A stretch of DNA of 64,000 nt from Erwinia piriflorinigrans CFBP 5888 (lineage in GTDB: Bacteria > Pseudomonadota > Gammaproteobacteria > Enterobacterales > Enterobacteriaceae). Position numbers and translations under genes: made by a program. The DNA lies in the NCBI RefSeq assembly GCF_001050515.1, contig NZ_CAHS01000014.1, positions 1 to 64,000 of the forward strand, in the 5' to 3' direction. The notes below the pieces were generated by a model. It ran no database searches and was not told the origin of the DNA. It was given only the letters and a program-made list of their open reading frames with translations. Below are positions 46,617 to 55,907 of the stretch, one piece after another; position 1 is the first letter of the stretch, and every line of letters starts with the position of its first letter.

Positions 46617-46958
46617 AGACCCTATGAGGCCGCTCTGGGCAACGTGATACCCATTTGTCATCTCATTCTGCCAATTCGCGTATGACAGTCCGTCAGGAGA
46701 GATAAGGCTGCCATTACTCACACCTTTCTGATGATTGATAGCGCGCGCAGACGGCCATTCGGCGATAGCCTGTAGGATAATTTCGCATAATACAGACAAT
46801 AATAACTGCCTTTAACACCTTAGGGTCTGCTATAATCAGCCCCTTATGCACCGTGGTTTGTGCTCTCATTCAAGCGTCAGGAATGATCCTGGCGTCAACT
46901 CTCCCCCTGGAAACTACACCGCGATGCGGTCAGGGCGGATCCGGAGTCAGTCAACTTT
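46617..46958 (+). promoter_or_regulatory. rhlE promoter region and leader
   Basis: The -10 TATAAT at 46831-46836 is preceded by TGC, giving an extended -10; the -35 is weak. Transcription from about 46843 would leave a leader of some 115 bases containing a hairpin (CGTCAGGA with TCCTGGCG around ATGA, near 46875-46894). The GGAG nearest the rhlE ATG is 12 bases away, longer than usual. The stretch 46617-46800 holds nothing recognisable. Confidence 0.55.
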
Positions 46959-48368
46959 ATGTCATTTGATTCTCTCGGCCTTAATGCCGATATTTTACGC
47001 GCTGTAGCTGAACAGGGCTATAACGAGCCGACGCCAATCCAACGTCAGGCAATCCCGGTAGTCCTTGCTGGTCGCGACCTGATGGCCAGTGCCCAAACCG
47101 GTACGGGTAAAACCGCAGGCTTTACTCTGCCATTGCTGCAGTTGCTGAGCAGTTACAATCCGCATCCGAAAGGACGGCGTCCAGTGCGCGCGCTGATCCT
47201 GACCCCAACGCGTGAGTTGGCGGCCCAGATTGGCGAAAACGTGCAGGATTACAGTAAGTATCTTGATATGCGCTCTCTGGTGGTATTTGGCGGCGTGAGT
47301 ATCAACCCGCAGATGATGAAACTGCGTGGCGGCGTGGACGTACTGGTGGCGACCCCCGGTCGCCTGCTGGATCTGGAGCATCAGAATGCTCTGGACCTGT
47401 CAAAAGTGGAAATCCTGGTACTGGACGAAGCGGATCGCATGCTGGACATGGGCTTCATTCATGATATTCGTCGCGTACTGGCGAAACTGCCTGCCAAACG
47501 TCAGAACCTGCTGTTTTCTGCAACCTTCTCTGATGACATCAAAACCCTGGCGGAAAAACTGCTGCATAACCCCGAGCAGGTTGAAGTTGCCCGCCGCAAC
47601 ACCGCTTCCGAGCAGGTAACCCAGCATGTTCACATGGTGGACAAAAAGCGCAAGCGTGAGCTGTTATCTCTGTTAATTGGTCGCGGTAACTGGCAGCAGG
47701 TACTGGTATTTACCCGTACTAAACACGGTGCTAACCATCTGGCCGAGCAGTTGAATAAAGATGGTATTACCGCCGCAGCCATTCACGGTAATAAGAGCCA
47801 GGGCGCACGTACCCGTGCACTGAGCGACTTTAAAGATGGCAAAATTCGCGTGCTGGTAGCGACCGATATCGCCGCACGCGGTATCGACATTGAAGAGTTG
47901 CCACATGTGGTGAACTACGAGTTGCCTAACGTGCCGGAAGACTACGTCCACCGTATTGGCCGTACCGGTCGTGCTGCGGCTGTGGGTGAAGCGCTGTCGC
48001 TGGTGTGTGTGGATGAGCACAAACTGTTGCGCGACATTGAGCGCGTGTTGAAACGTGAAATTCCGCGCATGGCAATCGACGGTTTTGAACCGGACCCGAG
48101 CATCAAAGCCGAGCCGATCATTAACGGTCGTCAGCAGCAGCGTGGCGGCGGCGGTGGACGTGGGCGCGGTGGTCAGGGGCAGTCACCTCGTGGCGGCGGC
48201 GAGCGCAGTGCCAGCGGAAGCCGAAGCGGTAACGGCGGTGAACGTCGTCAGGGTAACGGCAACGCTGCGGGTGCTGCACGCGGTGCACGTTCTGAAGGCG
48301 GCAATGGCGGCGCTCCGCGCGTCAATAAAACCCGTCCGCGTCGCGCTAATCCGGCGAACAACGGCTAA
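46959..48368 (+). CDS. rhlE: ATP-dependent RNA helicase RhlE
   Basis: DEAD-box helicase that acts on RNA structure during ribosome maturation and RNA decay. Residues 1-380 carry the motifs [44 protein letters not shown] and HRIGRTGRA. The last 80 residues are rich in Gly, Arg, Asn and Ala ([14 protein letters not shown]), a disordered RNA-binding tail. The 469-aa length is close to the 454 of E. coli. Confidence 0.96.
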   Translation: MSFDSLGLNADILRAVAEQGYNEPTPIQRQAIPVVLAGRDLMASAQTGTGKTAGFTLPLLQLLSSYNPHPKGRRPVRALILTPTRELAAQIGENVQDYSKYLDMRSLVVFGGVSINPQMMKLRGGVDVLVATPGRLLDLEHQNALDLSKVEILVLDEADRMLDMGFIHDIRRVLAKLPAKRQNLLFSATFSDDIKTLAEKLLHNPEQVEVARRNTASEQVTQHVHMVDKKRKRELLSLLIGRGNWQQVLVFTRTKHGANHLAEQLNKDGITAAAIHGNKSQGARTRALSDFKDGKIRVLVATDIAARGIDIEELPHVVNYELPNVPEDYVHRIGRTGRAAAVGEALSLVCVDEHKLLRDIERVLKREIPRMAIDGFEPDPSIKAEPIINGRQQQRGGGGGRGRGGQGQSPRGGGERSASGSRSGNGGERRQGNGNAAGAARGARSEGGNGGAPRVNKTRPRRANPANNG

Positions 48369-48422
48369 TTAATCGGGGGGAAGCGCCCGCTTCCCCCTGT
48401 TAACCCCCTCCACAGGTTTACC

Positions 48423-49355
48423 ATGCGCGTATTACTTGCCCCGATGGAAGGCGTCCTCGATTCGCTGGTGCGTGAGCTGCTGACCGACGTCAACGACTAC
48501 GATCTCTGTATGACTGAATTTTTGCGGGTAGTGGATGCTTTGCTGCCGGTGAAATGCTTTCAACGTCTTTGCCCCGAACTGGATAATGCCAGCAGAACAC
48601 CATCAGGTACTCTGGTGCGCATACAGTTGTTAGGACAATATCCGGAATGGCTGGCTGAAAACGCCGCCCGGGCGGTGGAACTCGGTTCCTGGGGTGTTGA
48701 TCTTAACTGTGGTTGCCCGTCGAAAACCGTTAACGGCAGCGGCGGAGGAGCCACCTTGCTCAAAGATCCCGAATTGATTTATCAGGGCGCAAAAGCGATG
48801 CGCGCCGCCGTTCCTGCCCATCTACCCGTCACGGTAAAAATTCGTCTGGGCTGGGACTCCGGCTCCCGACAGTTTGAAATTGCCGATGCGGTGCAGCAGG
48901 CCGGAGCCAGTGAACTGGCCGTTCATGGGCGTACCAAAGAGGATGGCTATCGCGCTGAAGCCATTAACTGGGAGGCGATTGGAGCGATCCGCCAGCGATT
49001 GTCGATTCCAGTTATAGCCAACGGAGAGATCTGGGATTGGCAGAGTGCACAGGATTGTATGGCGGTATCAGGCTGCGATGCGGTGATGATCGGGCGCGGC
49101 GCGCTAAATGTGCCAAATCTGAGCCGGGTGATCAAATACAACGAGCCGCGTATGGCGTGGCGAGAAGTGGTGCAGCTGTTGCAACGCTATGTGCGGTTGG
49201 AAAAGCAGGGCGATACCGGCTTGTATCATGTTGCGCGCATTAAGCAGTGGCTTGGCTATTTGCGGAAGGAGTACCACGAAGCGACGGCGCTGTTTATGCA
49301 GGTTCGCGTGCTGAAAACCTCGGATGAGATCGCGGCCGTAATCGATGCGCATTAA
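48423..49355 (+). CDS. dusC: tRNA-dihydrouridine(16) synthase DusC
   Basis: FMN enzyme that reduces uridine 16 in the tRNA D loop with NADPH. The catalytic Cys98 is in [16 protein letters not shown], and the FMN-binding APMEG, VKIRLGW and [10 protein letters not shown] follow. 310 aa; the fingerprint [22 protein letters not shown]-like start is of the DusC type. In E. coli dusC lies near 48 min, not next to rhlE. Confidence 0.92.
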   Translation: MRVLLAPMEGVLDSLVRELLTDVNDYDLCMTEFLRVVDALLPVKCFQRLCPELDNASRTPSGTLVRIQLLGQYPEWLAENAARAVELGSWGVDLNCGCPSKTVNGSGGGATLLKDPELIYQGAKAMRAAVPAHLPVTVKIRLGWDSGSRQFEIADAVQQAGASELAVHGRTKEDGYRAEAINWEAIGAIRQRLSIPVIANGEIWDWQSAQDCMAVSGCDAVMIGRGALNVPNLSRVIKYNEPRMAWREVVQLLQRYVRLEKQGDTGLYHVARIKQWLGYLRKEYHEATALFMQVRVLKTSDEIAAVIDAH

Positions 49356-49386
49356 AAAACCCCGTTCCTTATGGAACGGGGTTTTT
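49355..49386. terminator. Bidirectional terminator between dusC and ldtB
   Basis: AAAAACCCCGTTCC and GGAACGGGGTTTTT form a long perfect stem with a 4-base loop. There is a T run on the plus strand and an A run on the left, so it works for both convergent genes. It starts at the last base of the dusC stop codon. Confidence 0.93.
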
Positions 49387-49400
49387 ACTGGTGGTGGAAA

Positions 49401-50486
49401 TTAAGATTTCGGCTGGCTATAGACCGGGCCAGGCTGACTCAGCGCTGGCGCATCCTGTCCTTCCGCTGGGGCATCCTGCTGGCTTTCTGGTGAAGCGGCT
49501 GCTGGCTGTTGTTCTTCCGGCTGCGCAGCCTCCTGCTCAGGGACGGCAACCTGCTCCTCGGCTGCGCCGTTAACCTTCACCGGCATACCTGAACGTGTCT
49601 TCAGCGCGGCTTCGAGGCTGGCACCGTTAACGCTGGCATCGGAGACCACTTGTTTGACCTTATCGCCCAGCGTCAGCGGCACCGGTTCACGGGAAGCAAA
49701 CTGCTCCTGGGTTTGTGACAGCGGATTATGAACTTCCACATAGCGCGAACCGTCCGGTTCTACCGCCGCTTTAACCGGCTGGTCGATAAACTGAACGCGG
49801 GTGCCGACCGGCACATTGCTAAACAGCCATTGGATATCTTCAGCACGCAGGCGCACGCATCCGTGGCTTACGCGCAGGCCAATACCAAAGTTGGCATTGG
49901 TGCCGTGGATGGCATACAGGCGACCAATATAGAGTGCGTACAGGCCCATCGGGTTGTCAGGGCCAGCCGGGAACACCTCCGGCAGAGATTCTCCACGCGC
50001 GGCGTACTCTACATGCATTTTTTTGGTCGGCGTCCAGGTCGGGCCATCTTTTTTACGTTGAACGGTAGTAGTCCAGTCGATCGGCGTATCTTTACCCAGT
50101 TCGCCGATACCGATTGGCAGAACTACCACGGTATGACTGCCTTTCGGATAGTAATAAAGACGCATTTCTGCACTGTTGATCACAATGCCTTCACGCGGGG
50201 CGTCAGGTAGCAGCAGCTGGTGAGGAATAGTCAGTTTACTTCCGGCTTTAGGCAGATAGACGTCCACGCCCGGGTTGGCTTCCATCATGTTGCTTAGCCC
50301 CATCTGGTACTGAGCGGCGAAAGCTTCGAGCGGAAGTTTACTGTCTTGCGGAATGGTAATTTCCAGGTTTTCCCCGGTCAGGCGGCTGTTCGCGGCCGGA
50401 AGAGGGTAAACGACAGCGAAAGCCGAGTGGCTTAATGCCGCTGCGGTGATGATTAGGGTGACAAACGCACGGATGCTTTTTTTCAT
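49401..50486 (-). CDS. ldtB: L,D-transpeptidase (YbiS/LdtB-like) with a long C-terminal tail
   Basis: Periplasmic enzyme that links Braun lipoprotein to peptidoglycan. It has a signal peptide ending near AFA (residue 24), a LysM-like segment (about 45-95) and the YkuD domain with catalytic Cys210 in [20 protein letters not shown]. The closest E. coli match by eye is YbiS (306 aa). This protein has about 55 extra residues at the C-terminus, rich in Gln, Glu, Pro and Ala ([18 protein letters not shown]). The start MKKSIRAF is chosen for the signal peptide. Confidence 0.92.
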   Translation of the reverse strand: MKKSIRAFVTLIITAAALSHSAFAVVYPLPAANSRLTGENLEITIPQDSKLPLEAFAAQYQMGLSNMMEANPGVDVYLPKAGSKLTIPHQLLLPDAPREGIVINSAEMRLYYYPKGSHTVVVLPIGIGELGKDTPIDWTTTVQRKKDGPTWTPTKKMHVEYAARGESLPEVFPAGPDNPMGLYALYIGRLYAIHGTNANFGIGLRVSHGCVRLRAEDIQWLFSNVPVGTRVQFIDQPVKAAVEPDGSRYVEVHNPLSQTQEQFASREPVPLTLGDKVKQVVSDASVNGASLEAALKTRSGMPVKVNGAAEEQVAVPEQEAAQPEEQQPAAASPESQQDAPAEGQDAPALSQPGPVYSQPKS

Positions 50487-50816
50487 AGTAATTTCTGGTG
50501 TAGCGCCATGTAGACTGTTGATAAACGACCCAATACTGGTCAACGGTTGCGAAACATTCGCGTTGCAGCCTGGTGGCCTGTCATGCGAAGTGTGACGGAT
50601 ATGACCGGCTGCGCATTATATGTGCATAATAGCTTTTGAGGAACCAGCATTTATTGTTGTGGAACTAACTTTACGATTAACGATCGCCGTAACACGGCTT
50701 AGATTTGTCTGTTCGGGGTAGCCAGCAGGCCCAGACCGGTCATATCGACAAAGCAAGCATACCTGCGGTACAGCACAAAAAAGCGCTGCCCTTGTTGGCC
50801 ATTCAGGTGAGAAAAG
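50487..50816. other. Gap between yohD and ldtB
   Basis: 330 bp that hold the upstream region of ldtB. I see no gene and no clear terminator for yohD; the nearest candidate is an imperfect CAGCGC/GTGCTG pair around 50772-50790 on the minus strand. Confidence 0.4.
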
Positions 50817-51380
50817 CTATTTATTACGCATTTTCAACGCGATACGGATGCCCCATACGATGGCGACTATTAACAGCAACCAGAACACCTGTTTCAGATG
50901 ATGGTCCAACTGATGCAGCCAGGGGGCGATCACCTGACCACCGAGATAGCCGAGTGAAACAAAGATAGTTGCCCATAGCGCTGCGCCGATCAGGTTACAT
51001 AACAAAAACTTGCGTGGAGAGAGCTGGCTGGCACCAATAATAACTGGCCCGACAATACGCAGACCGTACATAAAGCGCACACCGATAACAAAAAGCACGG
51101 GCCTGTTGCGGATCAGGCGGTTAGCTCGGGCAATATGATGGCGATGCTTTTTAAAACGCCGCAGGATAGTCTCACCGTAGCGGCGACCGATAAAGAACAG
51201 GAAGCAGTCGCCGAGCATGCCACCTGACATTGCCGCCAGGACCACGCCGCCATAGCGTAACAGTCCTTCATGTGCGGCTATACCTCCCAGTAGCGTAAAG
51301 GTTTCCCCCTCGGCCAGGCAGCCGATAAAAAGTGCCCAGTAGCCGTACTGGGATATCAGCGTGTTAACGTCAATCTGCAA
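50817..51380 (-). CDS. yohD: DedA-family membrane protein YohD
   Basis: 187-aa inner-membrane protein of the DedA/VTT family, now linked to flipping or transport of lipid carriers. The signatures LAEGETFTLLGG, GRRYGETILRRF and VIGVRFMYGLRIVGPVIIGASQ are present, including the conserved Glu and Arg residues. It closely follows E. coli YohD. It is divergent from yohC, its neighbour in E. coli too. Confidence 0.93.
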   Translation of the reverse strand: MQIDVNTLISQYGYWALFIGCLAEGETFTLLGGIAAHEGLLRYGGVVLAAMSGGMLGDCFLFFIGRRYGETILRRFKKHRHHIARANRLIRNRPVLFVIGVRFMYGLRIVGPVIIGASQLSPRKFLLCNLIGAALWATIFVSLGYLGGQVIAPWLHQLDHHLKQVFWLLLIVAIVWGIRIALKMRNK

Positions 51381-51599
51381 AACAGCACTCCTTTTTGGTT
51401 TCGGGTGATTAAGTTTAACGCTTTTAGCACCGGTTGCAGGAATTAATGCCGACTTTTTATTTTATTTTTCCTACAAATTGAGGCGGTTATCCCCGGCAGC
51501 AGGCGGCTGGATCACAAAGTTTTCAGGGGCACTTATACTTGAAGAGATGCCGCCCGGGAGATTGCCAACTGGCGGTCCGTTGTTCAGAGGAGTGAAGAT

Positions 51600-52187
51600 A
51601 TGAACCATGTATGGGGACTTCTTGCGCATCCCGGCCGTGAGATGCGCGACATCAGGCAGGAGAACGAATCTCTCTCTCACCACTACCTCCATCACGTATT
51701 GCTGATGGCATTAATCCCGGTGCTTTGCGCGTTTATCGGCACGACCCAGATCGGTTGGAGGTCTGGCGATCATCCCGCGATTGTGCTGTCGTTATCCACG
51801 GCTTTCGGGCTGGCAATCCTGTTCTATGCTTTGATGCTGGTGGGCGTGGCTGTGATGGGGCGAGTCATCTGGTGGATGGCGCGTGATTATCCACAGCGTC
51901 CAACGCTTGCCAGCTGTCGGGTATTTGCCGGATATGTGGCAACGCCGATGTTCTTAAGCGGGCTGGTGGCGCTCTATCCGCTGGCATGGCTGTGCGCTCT
52001 GGTGGGGACAATGGCGCTGGTTTACACCGGTTATCTGATGTATGTCGGTATCCCGATGTTTCTTAATATCGATAAGGAAGAGAGCCTGCGTTTTATTGGT
52101 TCTACCCTGGCTATCGGCGTGCTGGTTCTTGAAGTGTTACTGGCATTGACGGTGCTTCTTTGGGGTTACGGCTTCCAGTTGTTCTGA
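51600..52187 (+). CDS. yohC: Yip1-family inner-membrane protein YohC
   Basis: 195-aa protein with about five membrane segments, matching E. coli YohC: WGLLAHPGREM, SHHYLHHVLLMALIPVLCAF-type first span, GRVIWWMARDYPQRPTLA and the end LLWGYGFQLF. Function unknown. GAGG lies before the ATG. It has its own strong terminator. Confidence 0.93.
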   Translation: MNHVWGLLAHPGREMRDIRQENESLSHHYLHHVLLMALIPVLCAFIGTTQIGWRSGDHPAIVLSLSTAFGLAILFYALMLVGVAVMGRVIWWMARDYPQRPTLASCRVFAGYVATPMFLSGLVALYPLAWLCALVGTMALVYTGYLMYVGIPMFLNIDKEESLRFIGSTLAIGVLVLEVLLALTVLLWGYGFQLF

Positions 52188-52193
52188 CTGCCC

Positions 52194-52220
52194 ACACCGC
52201 CGGGTCACCGGCGGTGTTTT
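52194..52220 (+). terminator. Rho-independent terminator of yohC
   Basis: ACACCGCCGG (52194-52203) and CCGGCGGTGT (52208-52217) form a perfect 10-bp stem with loop GTCA, ending in TTTT. It lies 7 bp after the stop. Confidence 0.9.
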
Positions 52221-52358
52221 CATTAACGTGGTGAAACGAATATTCAGTAGGAAAAGTCTCGCCTCGCAGCTTATTATGCTAATGCCAGCCCCCGTAACAC
52301 TGACGGGAAGCGGCGTGTGGTTGCCACACCGGAATAACCAGCCGTTAAGTTTTCGCCG

Positions 52359-53309
52359 ATGCCTGCAAAAATTCGTTTATCCCTGTTTAGTCTGGTCATG
52401 CTGATTTCCTCCCCATACCCGATCAATCAGGCCGCCGCCCGTGTCCAACAGCCTGAATTAAGTCACGCTGTCCAGCCTGCCATTGCTTCGGGTAGTGCGA
52501 TGATCGTTGATCTGAACAGCAATAAAGTGATCTACGAAAGCCACCCGGATCGGGTTCGCCCCATTGCCTCAATCACCAAGTTAATGACGGTGATGGTAAC
52601 GCTGGATGCGCACTTGCCGCTGGATGAAATGCTAAAAGTAGATATCAGTCATACGCCGGAAATGCGTGGTATCTACTCACGCGTGCGGCTTAATAGTGAA
52701 ATCAGCCGTAAAAATATGATGCTGCTGGCGCTGATGTCGTCAGAAAACCGCGCCGCTGCCAGTCTGGCGCACCACTATCCGGGCGGCTACGACGCCTTTA
52801 TCCGCGCTATGAATGCCAAAGCGCGGGCGCTGGGCATGAGCCATACTCACTACGCGGAGCCGACCGGATTGTCGATCGAAAACGTCTCTACCGCCCGCGA
52901 CCTGAGCAAGCTGCTGCTGGCGACGAAGCGTTACCCGCTGATCGGCCAACTGAGCACCACCCATGAGGATATGGCCAGTTTTCACAGCCCTAATTACACT
53001 CTGCCATTCCGCAATACCAATCATTTGGTGTACCGCCCGGACTGGAATATTCAGCTGACGAAAACCGGATATACCGATGAAGCGGGGCACTGCCTGGTCA
53101 TGCGCACCGTGATTAACCAGCGTCCGGTATCACTGGTGGTACTGGATGCGTTTGGCAAATACACCCACTTTGCTGATGCAAATCGTCTGCGTCAGTGGAT
53201 TGAAACCGGTAAGGTCTCTGCGGTGCCGCCTGCTGCCCTGAGCTACAAAAAGGATAAGGCGTCGCGGGTGGCAAATAACACACGGGCTGACGACAGCGCC
53301 CCCGAATAA
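52359..53309 (+). CDS. pbpG: D-alanyl-D-alanine endopeptidase PBP7
   Basis: Periplasmic low-molecular-weight penicillin-binding protein that cuts D-Ala-DAP cross-links. It has a signal peptide of about 26 residues. The serine-peptidase motifs are SITK (Ser71, Lys74), SEN in [10 protein letters not shown] and KTG in [11 protein letters not shown]. 316 aa against 310 in E. coli. Same neighbours as in E. coli (yohC on one side, dld beyond). Confidence 0.95.
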   Translation: MPAKIRLSLFSLVMLISSPYPINQAAARVQQPELSHAVQPAIASGSAMIVDLNSNKVIYESHPDRVRPIASITKLMTVMVTLDAHLPLDEMLKVDISHTPEMRGIYSRVRLNSEISRKNMMLLALMSSENRAAASLAHHYPGGYDAFIRAMNAKARALGMSHTHYAEPTGLSIENVSTARDLSKLLLATKRYPLIGQLSTTHEDMASFHSPNYTLPFRNTNHLVYRPDWNIQLTKTGYTDEAGHCLVMRTVINQRPVSLVVLDAFGKYTHFADANRLRQWIETGKVSAVPPAALSYKKDKASRVANNTRADDSAPE

Positions 53310-53412
53310 ATGCGGTAGATAATCCTATAGTGCCGACCGGGGCAAAAGCCTACACTGTTCGGTAAATTTCATGGTGCCCGACGGCACCGCTCTTGGTATC
53401 AGGAACATGTTC

Positions 53413-55848
53413 ATGTCTGGCTTGTTTACTTTTCTTCGTATCTGTCTGCTGGCTCTGGTCGCGTTATCACCTCCGCTGGTAATGGCGGCAGAAAATGACA
53501 GCGTTCAGCAAAATGGCGATGCGCCGCCGAAGGTGAATGCCTCGGTTGAGCTGCCGAAAATGCAGAAGGTGCTGGACAATATTAAGCAGCGTGTTTCAGC
53601 GGAAACCAACGATAGTCGGCTGAATGAGCTCAACGATATGGCGCTGGAGCTGTCTGGCGATGCTGATACCCTGATGCAGAATATTATTCCGCAGCGTGCG
53701 CAGCTCCATGCTCAGCTGGCGGTGCTCGGCCCGGCTCCGCAGGCTGACGGCGGGGTAAAAGAGACTGCCGAAGTGACCAGCAAGCGCAGCAAGCTGGAAA
53801 ATCAGAAAGGCAAGATGGACGATCAGATCAAGCAGGCTGAAGCGATAAAAAACGGCTCGATCAATCTCTCTGCGCAAATTGTTAACCTTCGGCGCGATGC
53901 GATGAAAACCCAGCTGGCGCTGAATGCCGGCAGTATCTTTGGGACGCACTTCTGGTCGCCGTTATTTAATAGCCAAAGCGGTGACAGCGAAAAAATTAGC
54001 GCGTTTGTTGATGAATTGGGGGCGACGGCAGCCCTGAGCTGGGAGCCGGACTGGCGCTTTGGCACCATCGCCTGGGTGCTGGCGGCGATGCTAGTGGCTA
54101 CGCTAGGCCGCCGTTATCTTGAAGAGTTTCTTGCCTGGGTCGGGATTCATCACCTGCCGGAGGGGCGTCTGCGCCGCAGTTTTCTTGCTGCTGCTACCGC
54201 TCTGACCACGCTGTTGGCAGTGGCGCTGGCGTTTAATTTCCTCGATCTGGCCTTTACCCGTCATGACCAGGTGTTGGATGAGGTACGTATATTCGCCGAC
54301 AAACTGGTGGGGCAGAGTATTATCTGCGGGCTGATAGCCGGGTTAGGACGTGCTTTCCTCTCCACCCGCCGCCCGTCATGGCGTCTGCCCACCATCTCTA
54401 ATGAGGTGGCGATGGCGTTAAAACCTTACCCGCCGCTGACCGCTGCGCTGGTGTTTATTTTCCAGACTGTGGAAGTCGTTAATGGCACCGTGAATACCAG
54501 CGTCGGCACCTCTATTTTTGCCAACGGCATGACCGCGCTGCTGATAGGTGCTACCGCACTGTCGATCAGTATGCGTACCAACCGCGTGCGGCGGCGACTG
54601 TTGCAGGAAGGGATCCAGCCGGAGGTAAAATCAACGCTGGTCGGGCTGATCCAGATGGCACTGACGTTGGTCGGCGTGGCGATTATGGTCGCCCTGGCGA
54701 TCGGTTATGTCACGATGGCACGCTTCCTCAGCTATGAGCTGGTATGGATGGGCATTGTTTTCGGCTCTTTCTATATTTGCAGCCAGCTGGTAGCCGACGC
54801 CAGTGACAGCCTGTTTTCTACCAACAGCGCCTCAGGCAAACGCATTCAAAGCTCGCTGAATATCGACGAGCGCTATCTGGGGCAGATTGCCGCGCTGCTC
54901 GGCGCAGTGGGAAAAACCCTGCTGATACTGGTGGCGGCAATGGCGCTACTCAACGGGACTTTCGGCAGCGCTACGCCGATCGAACTGGTGCAAAAAGCGA
55001 TCGAATTCTGGGGCGGTAAGGGACTGGAATCGCTGAATATTGTTCCGGCGCATATGGTTAATGCGCTGATTTGTATGGTGGTCGGTATCTGGGCGTTGCG
55101 CTCGGTGAAGCGCTGGCTGGAACATGATTTCCTGCCCAAAACCACCATGGATATCGGCATGCGCGTATCGCTGATCACCCTGTTCAGCAATATCGGTTTT
55201 GTGCTGGTTATCCTGATGACGCTGTCGATTATGGGATTGCAGTGGAACAAGCTGGCATGGATCGTCAGCGCACTGTCGGTGGGTATCGGTTTTGGCTTGC
55301 AGGAGATCGTAAAGAACTTTATCTCCGGCCTGATCCTGCTGACCGAGCGCCCGGTAAAGGTGGGAGATCTGGTGAGCATCAGCGGAATTGAGGGCGATAT
55401 TCGCCGTATCAATGTGCGCGCCACCGAGATCCAGCTTACGGATAAATCGACGGTGATTGTGCCTAACTCGCAGCTGATTTCGCAGAACGTGCGTAATGCC
55501 ACTATGGGTAACGCCCAGGGGGTGGCAACCATCACTCTGACCTTCCCGCTGGATATCGATCCTCAGCAGGTGCGCCAGCTGCTGTTAGATGTGTATATTG
55601 AAAACGAGCGGGTGCTGGAAACGCCAGAGCCATCGGTGTCGTTCAAAGATTTAACCAGCAGCGGGATCGTGCTGGCGGTAACCGGCAACGTGGCCAGCCC
55701 ACGACAGGTGAGCGGAGTGAAAAGCGATCTGCTGTTTGATATCCTGACCCGGCTGCGTAAAGAGGGCGTCGTGCTGTCGACGCCGCAGACCATGATTATC
55801 GAACATAAGGATGATCAGCTGGTGTTAAAAGAAGCACCGCAAGAGTAA
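53413..55848 (+). CDS. Large MscS-family mechanosensitive channel with DUF3772-like periplasmic part
   Basis: About 811 aa: signal peptide (to about VMAAE), a periplasmic coiled-coil-rich region (about 30-210, DUF3772-like), roughly ten membrane segments and a C-terminal MscS domain. The pore and beta-domain landmarks are GIGFGLQEIVKNFISGLILLTERPVKVGD-like sequence and VIVPNSQLIS. Such channels protect against osmotic downshock. The ATG at 53413 has AGGA eight bases upstream; ATGs at 53407 and 53371 are alternatives. It separates pbpG from dld, which are neighbours in E. coli. Confidence 0.87.
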   Translation: MSGLFTFLRICLLALVALSPPLVMAAENDSVQQNGDAPPKVNASVELPKMQKVLDNIKQRVSAETNDSRLNELNDMALELSGDADTLMQNIIPQRAQLHAQLAVLGPAPQADGGVKETAEVTSKRSKLENQKGKMDDQIKQAEAIKNGSINLSAQIVNLRRDAMKTQLALNAGSIFGTHFWSPLFNSQSGDSEKISAFVDELGATAALSWEPDWRFGTIAWVLAAMLVATLGRRYLEEFLAWVGIHHLPEGRLRRSFLAAATALTTLLAVALAFNFLDLAFTRHDQVLDEVRIFADKLVGQSIICGLIAGLGRAFLSTRRPSWRLPTISNEVAMALKPYPPLTAALVFIFQTVEVVNGTVNTSVGTSIFANGMTALLIGATALSISMRTNRVRRRLLQEGIQPEVKSTLVGLIQMALTLVGVAIMVALAIGYVTMARFLSYELVWMGIVFGSFYICSQLVADASDSLFSTNSASGKRIQSSLNIDERYLGQIAALLGAVGKTLLILVAAMALLNGTFGSATPIELVQKAIEFWGGKGLESLNIVPAHMVNALICMVVGIWALRSVKRWLEHDFLPKTTMDIGMRVSLITLFSNIGFVLVILMTLSIMGLQWNKLAWIVSALSVGIGFGLQEIVKNFISGLILLTERPVKVGDLVSISGIEGDIRRINVRATEIQLTDKSTVIVPNSQLISQNVRNATMGNAQGVATITLTFPLDIDPQQVRQLLLDVYIENERVLETPEPSVSFKDLTSSGIVLAVTGNVASPRQVSGVKSDLLFDILTRLRKEGVVLSTPQTMIIEHKDDQLVLKEAPQE

Positions 55849-55873
55849 CTTCTGGTGAAGTTGACCTTTAGCT

Positions 55874-55894
55874 GGCGGGGAATTTATCCCCGCC
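55874..55894. terminator. Hairpin between convergent mscS-type gene and dld
   Basis: GGCGGGGA (55874-55881) and TCCCCGCC (55887-55894) form a perfect 8-bp stem with a 5-base loop in the 59-bp gap between the two stop codons. T runs are weak. Confidence 0.6.
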
Positions 55895-55907
55895 CTGTAA
55901 TCTGGTT

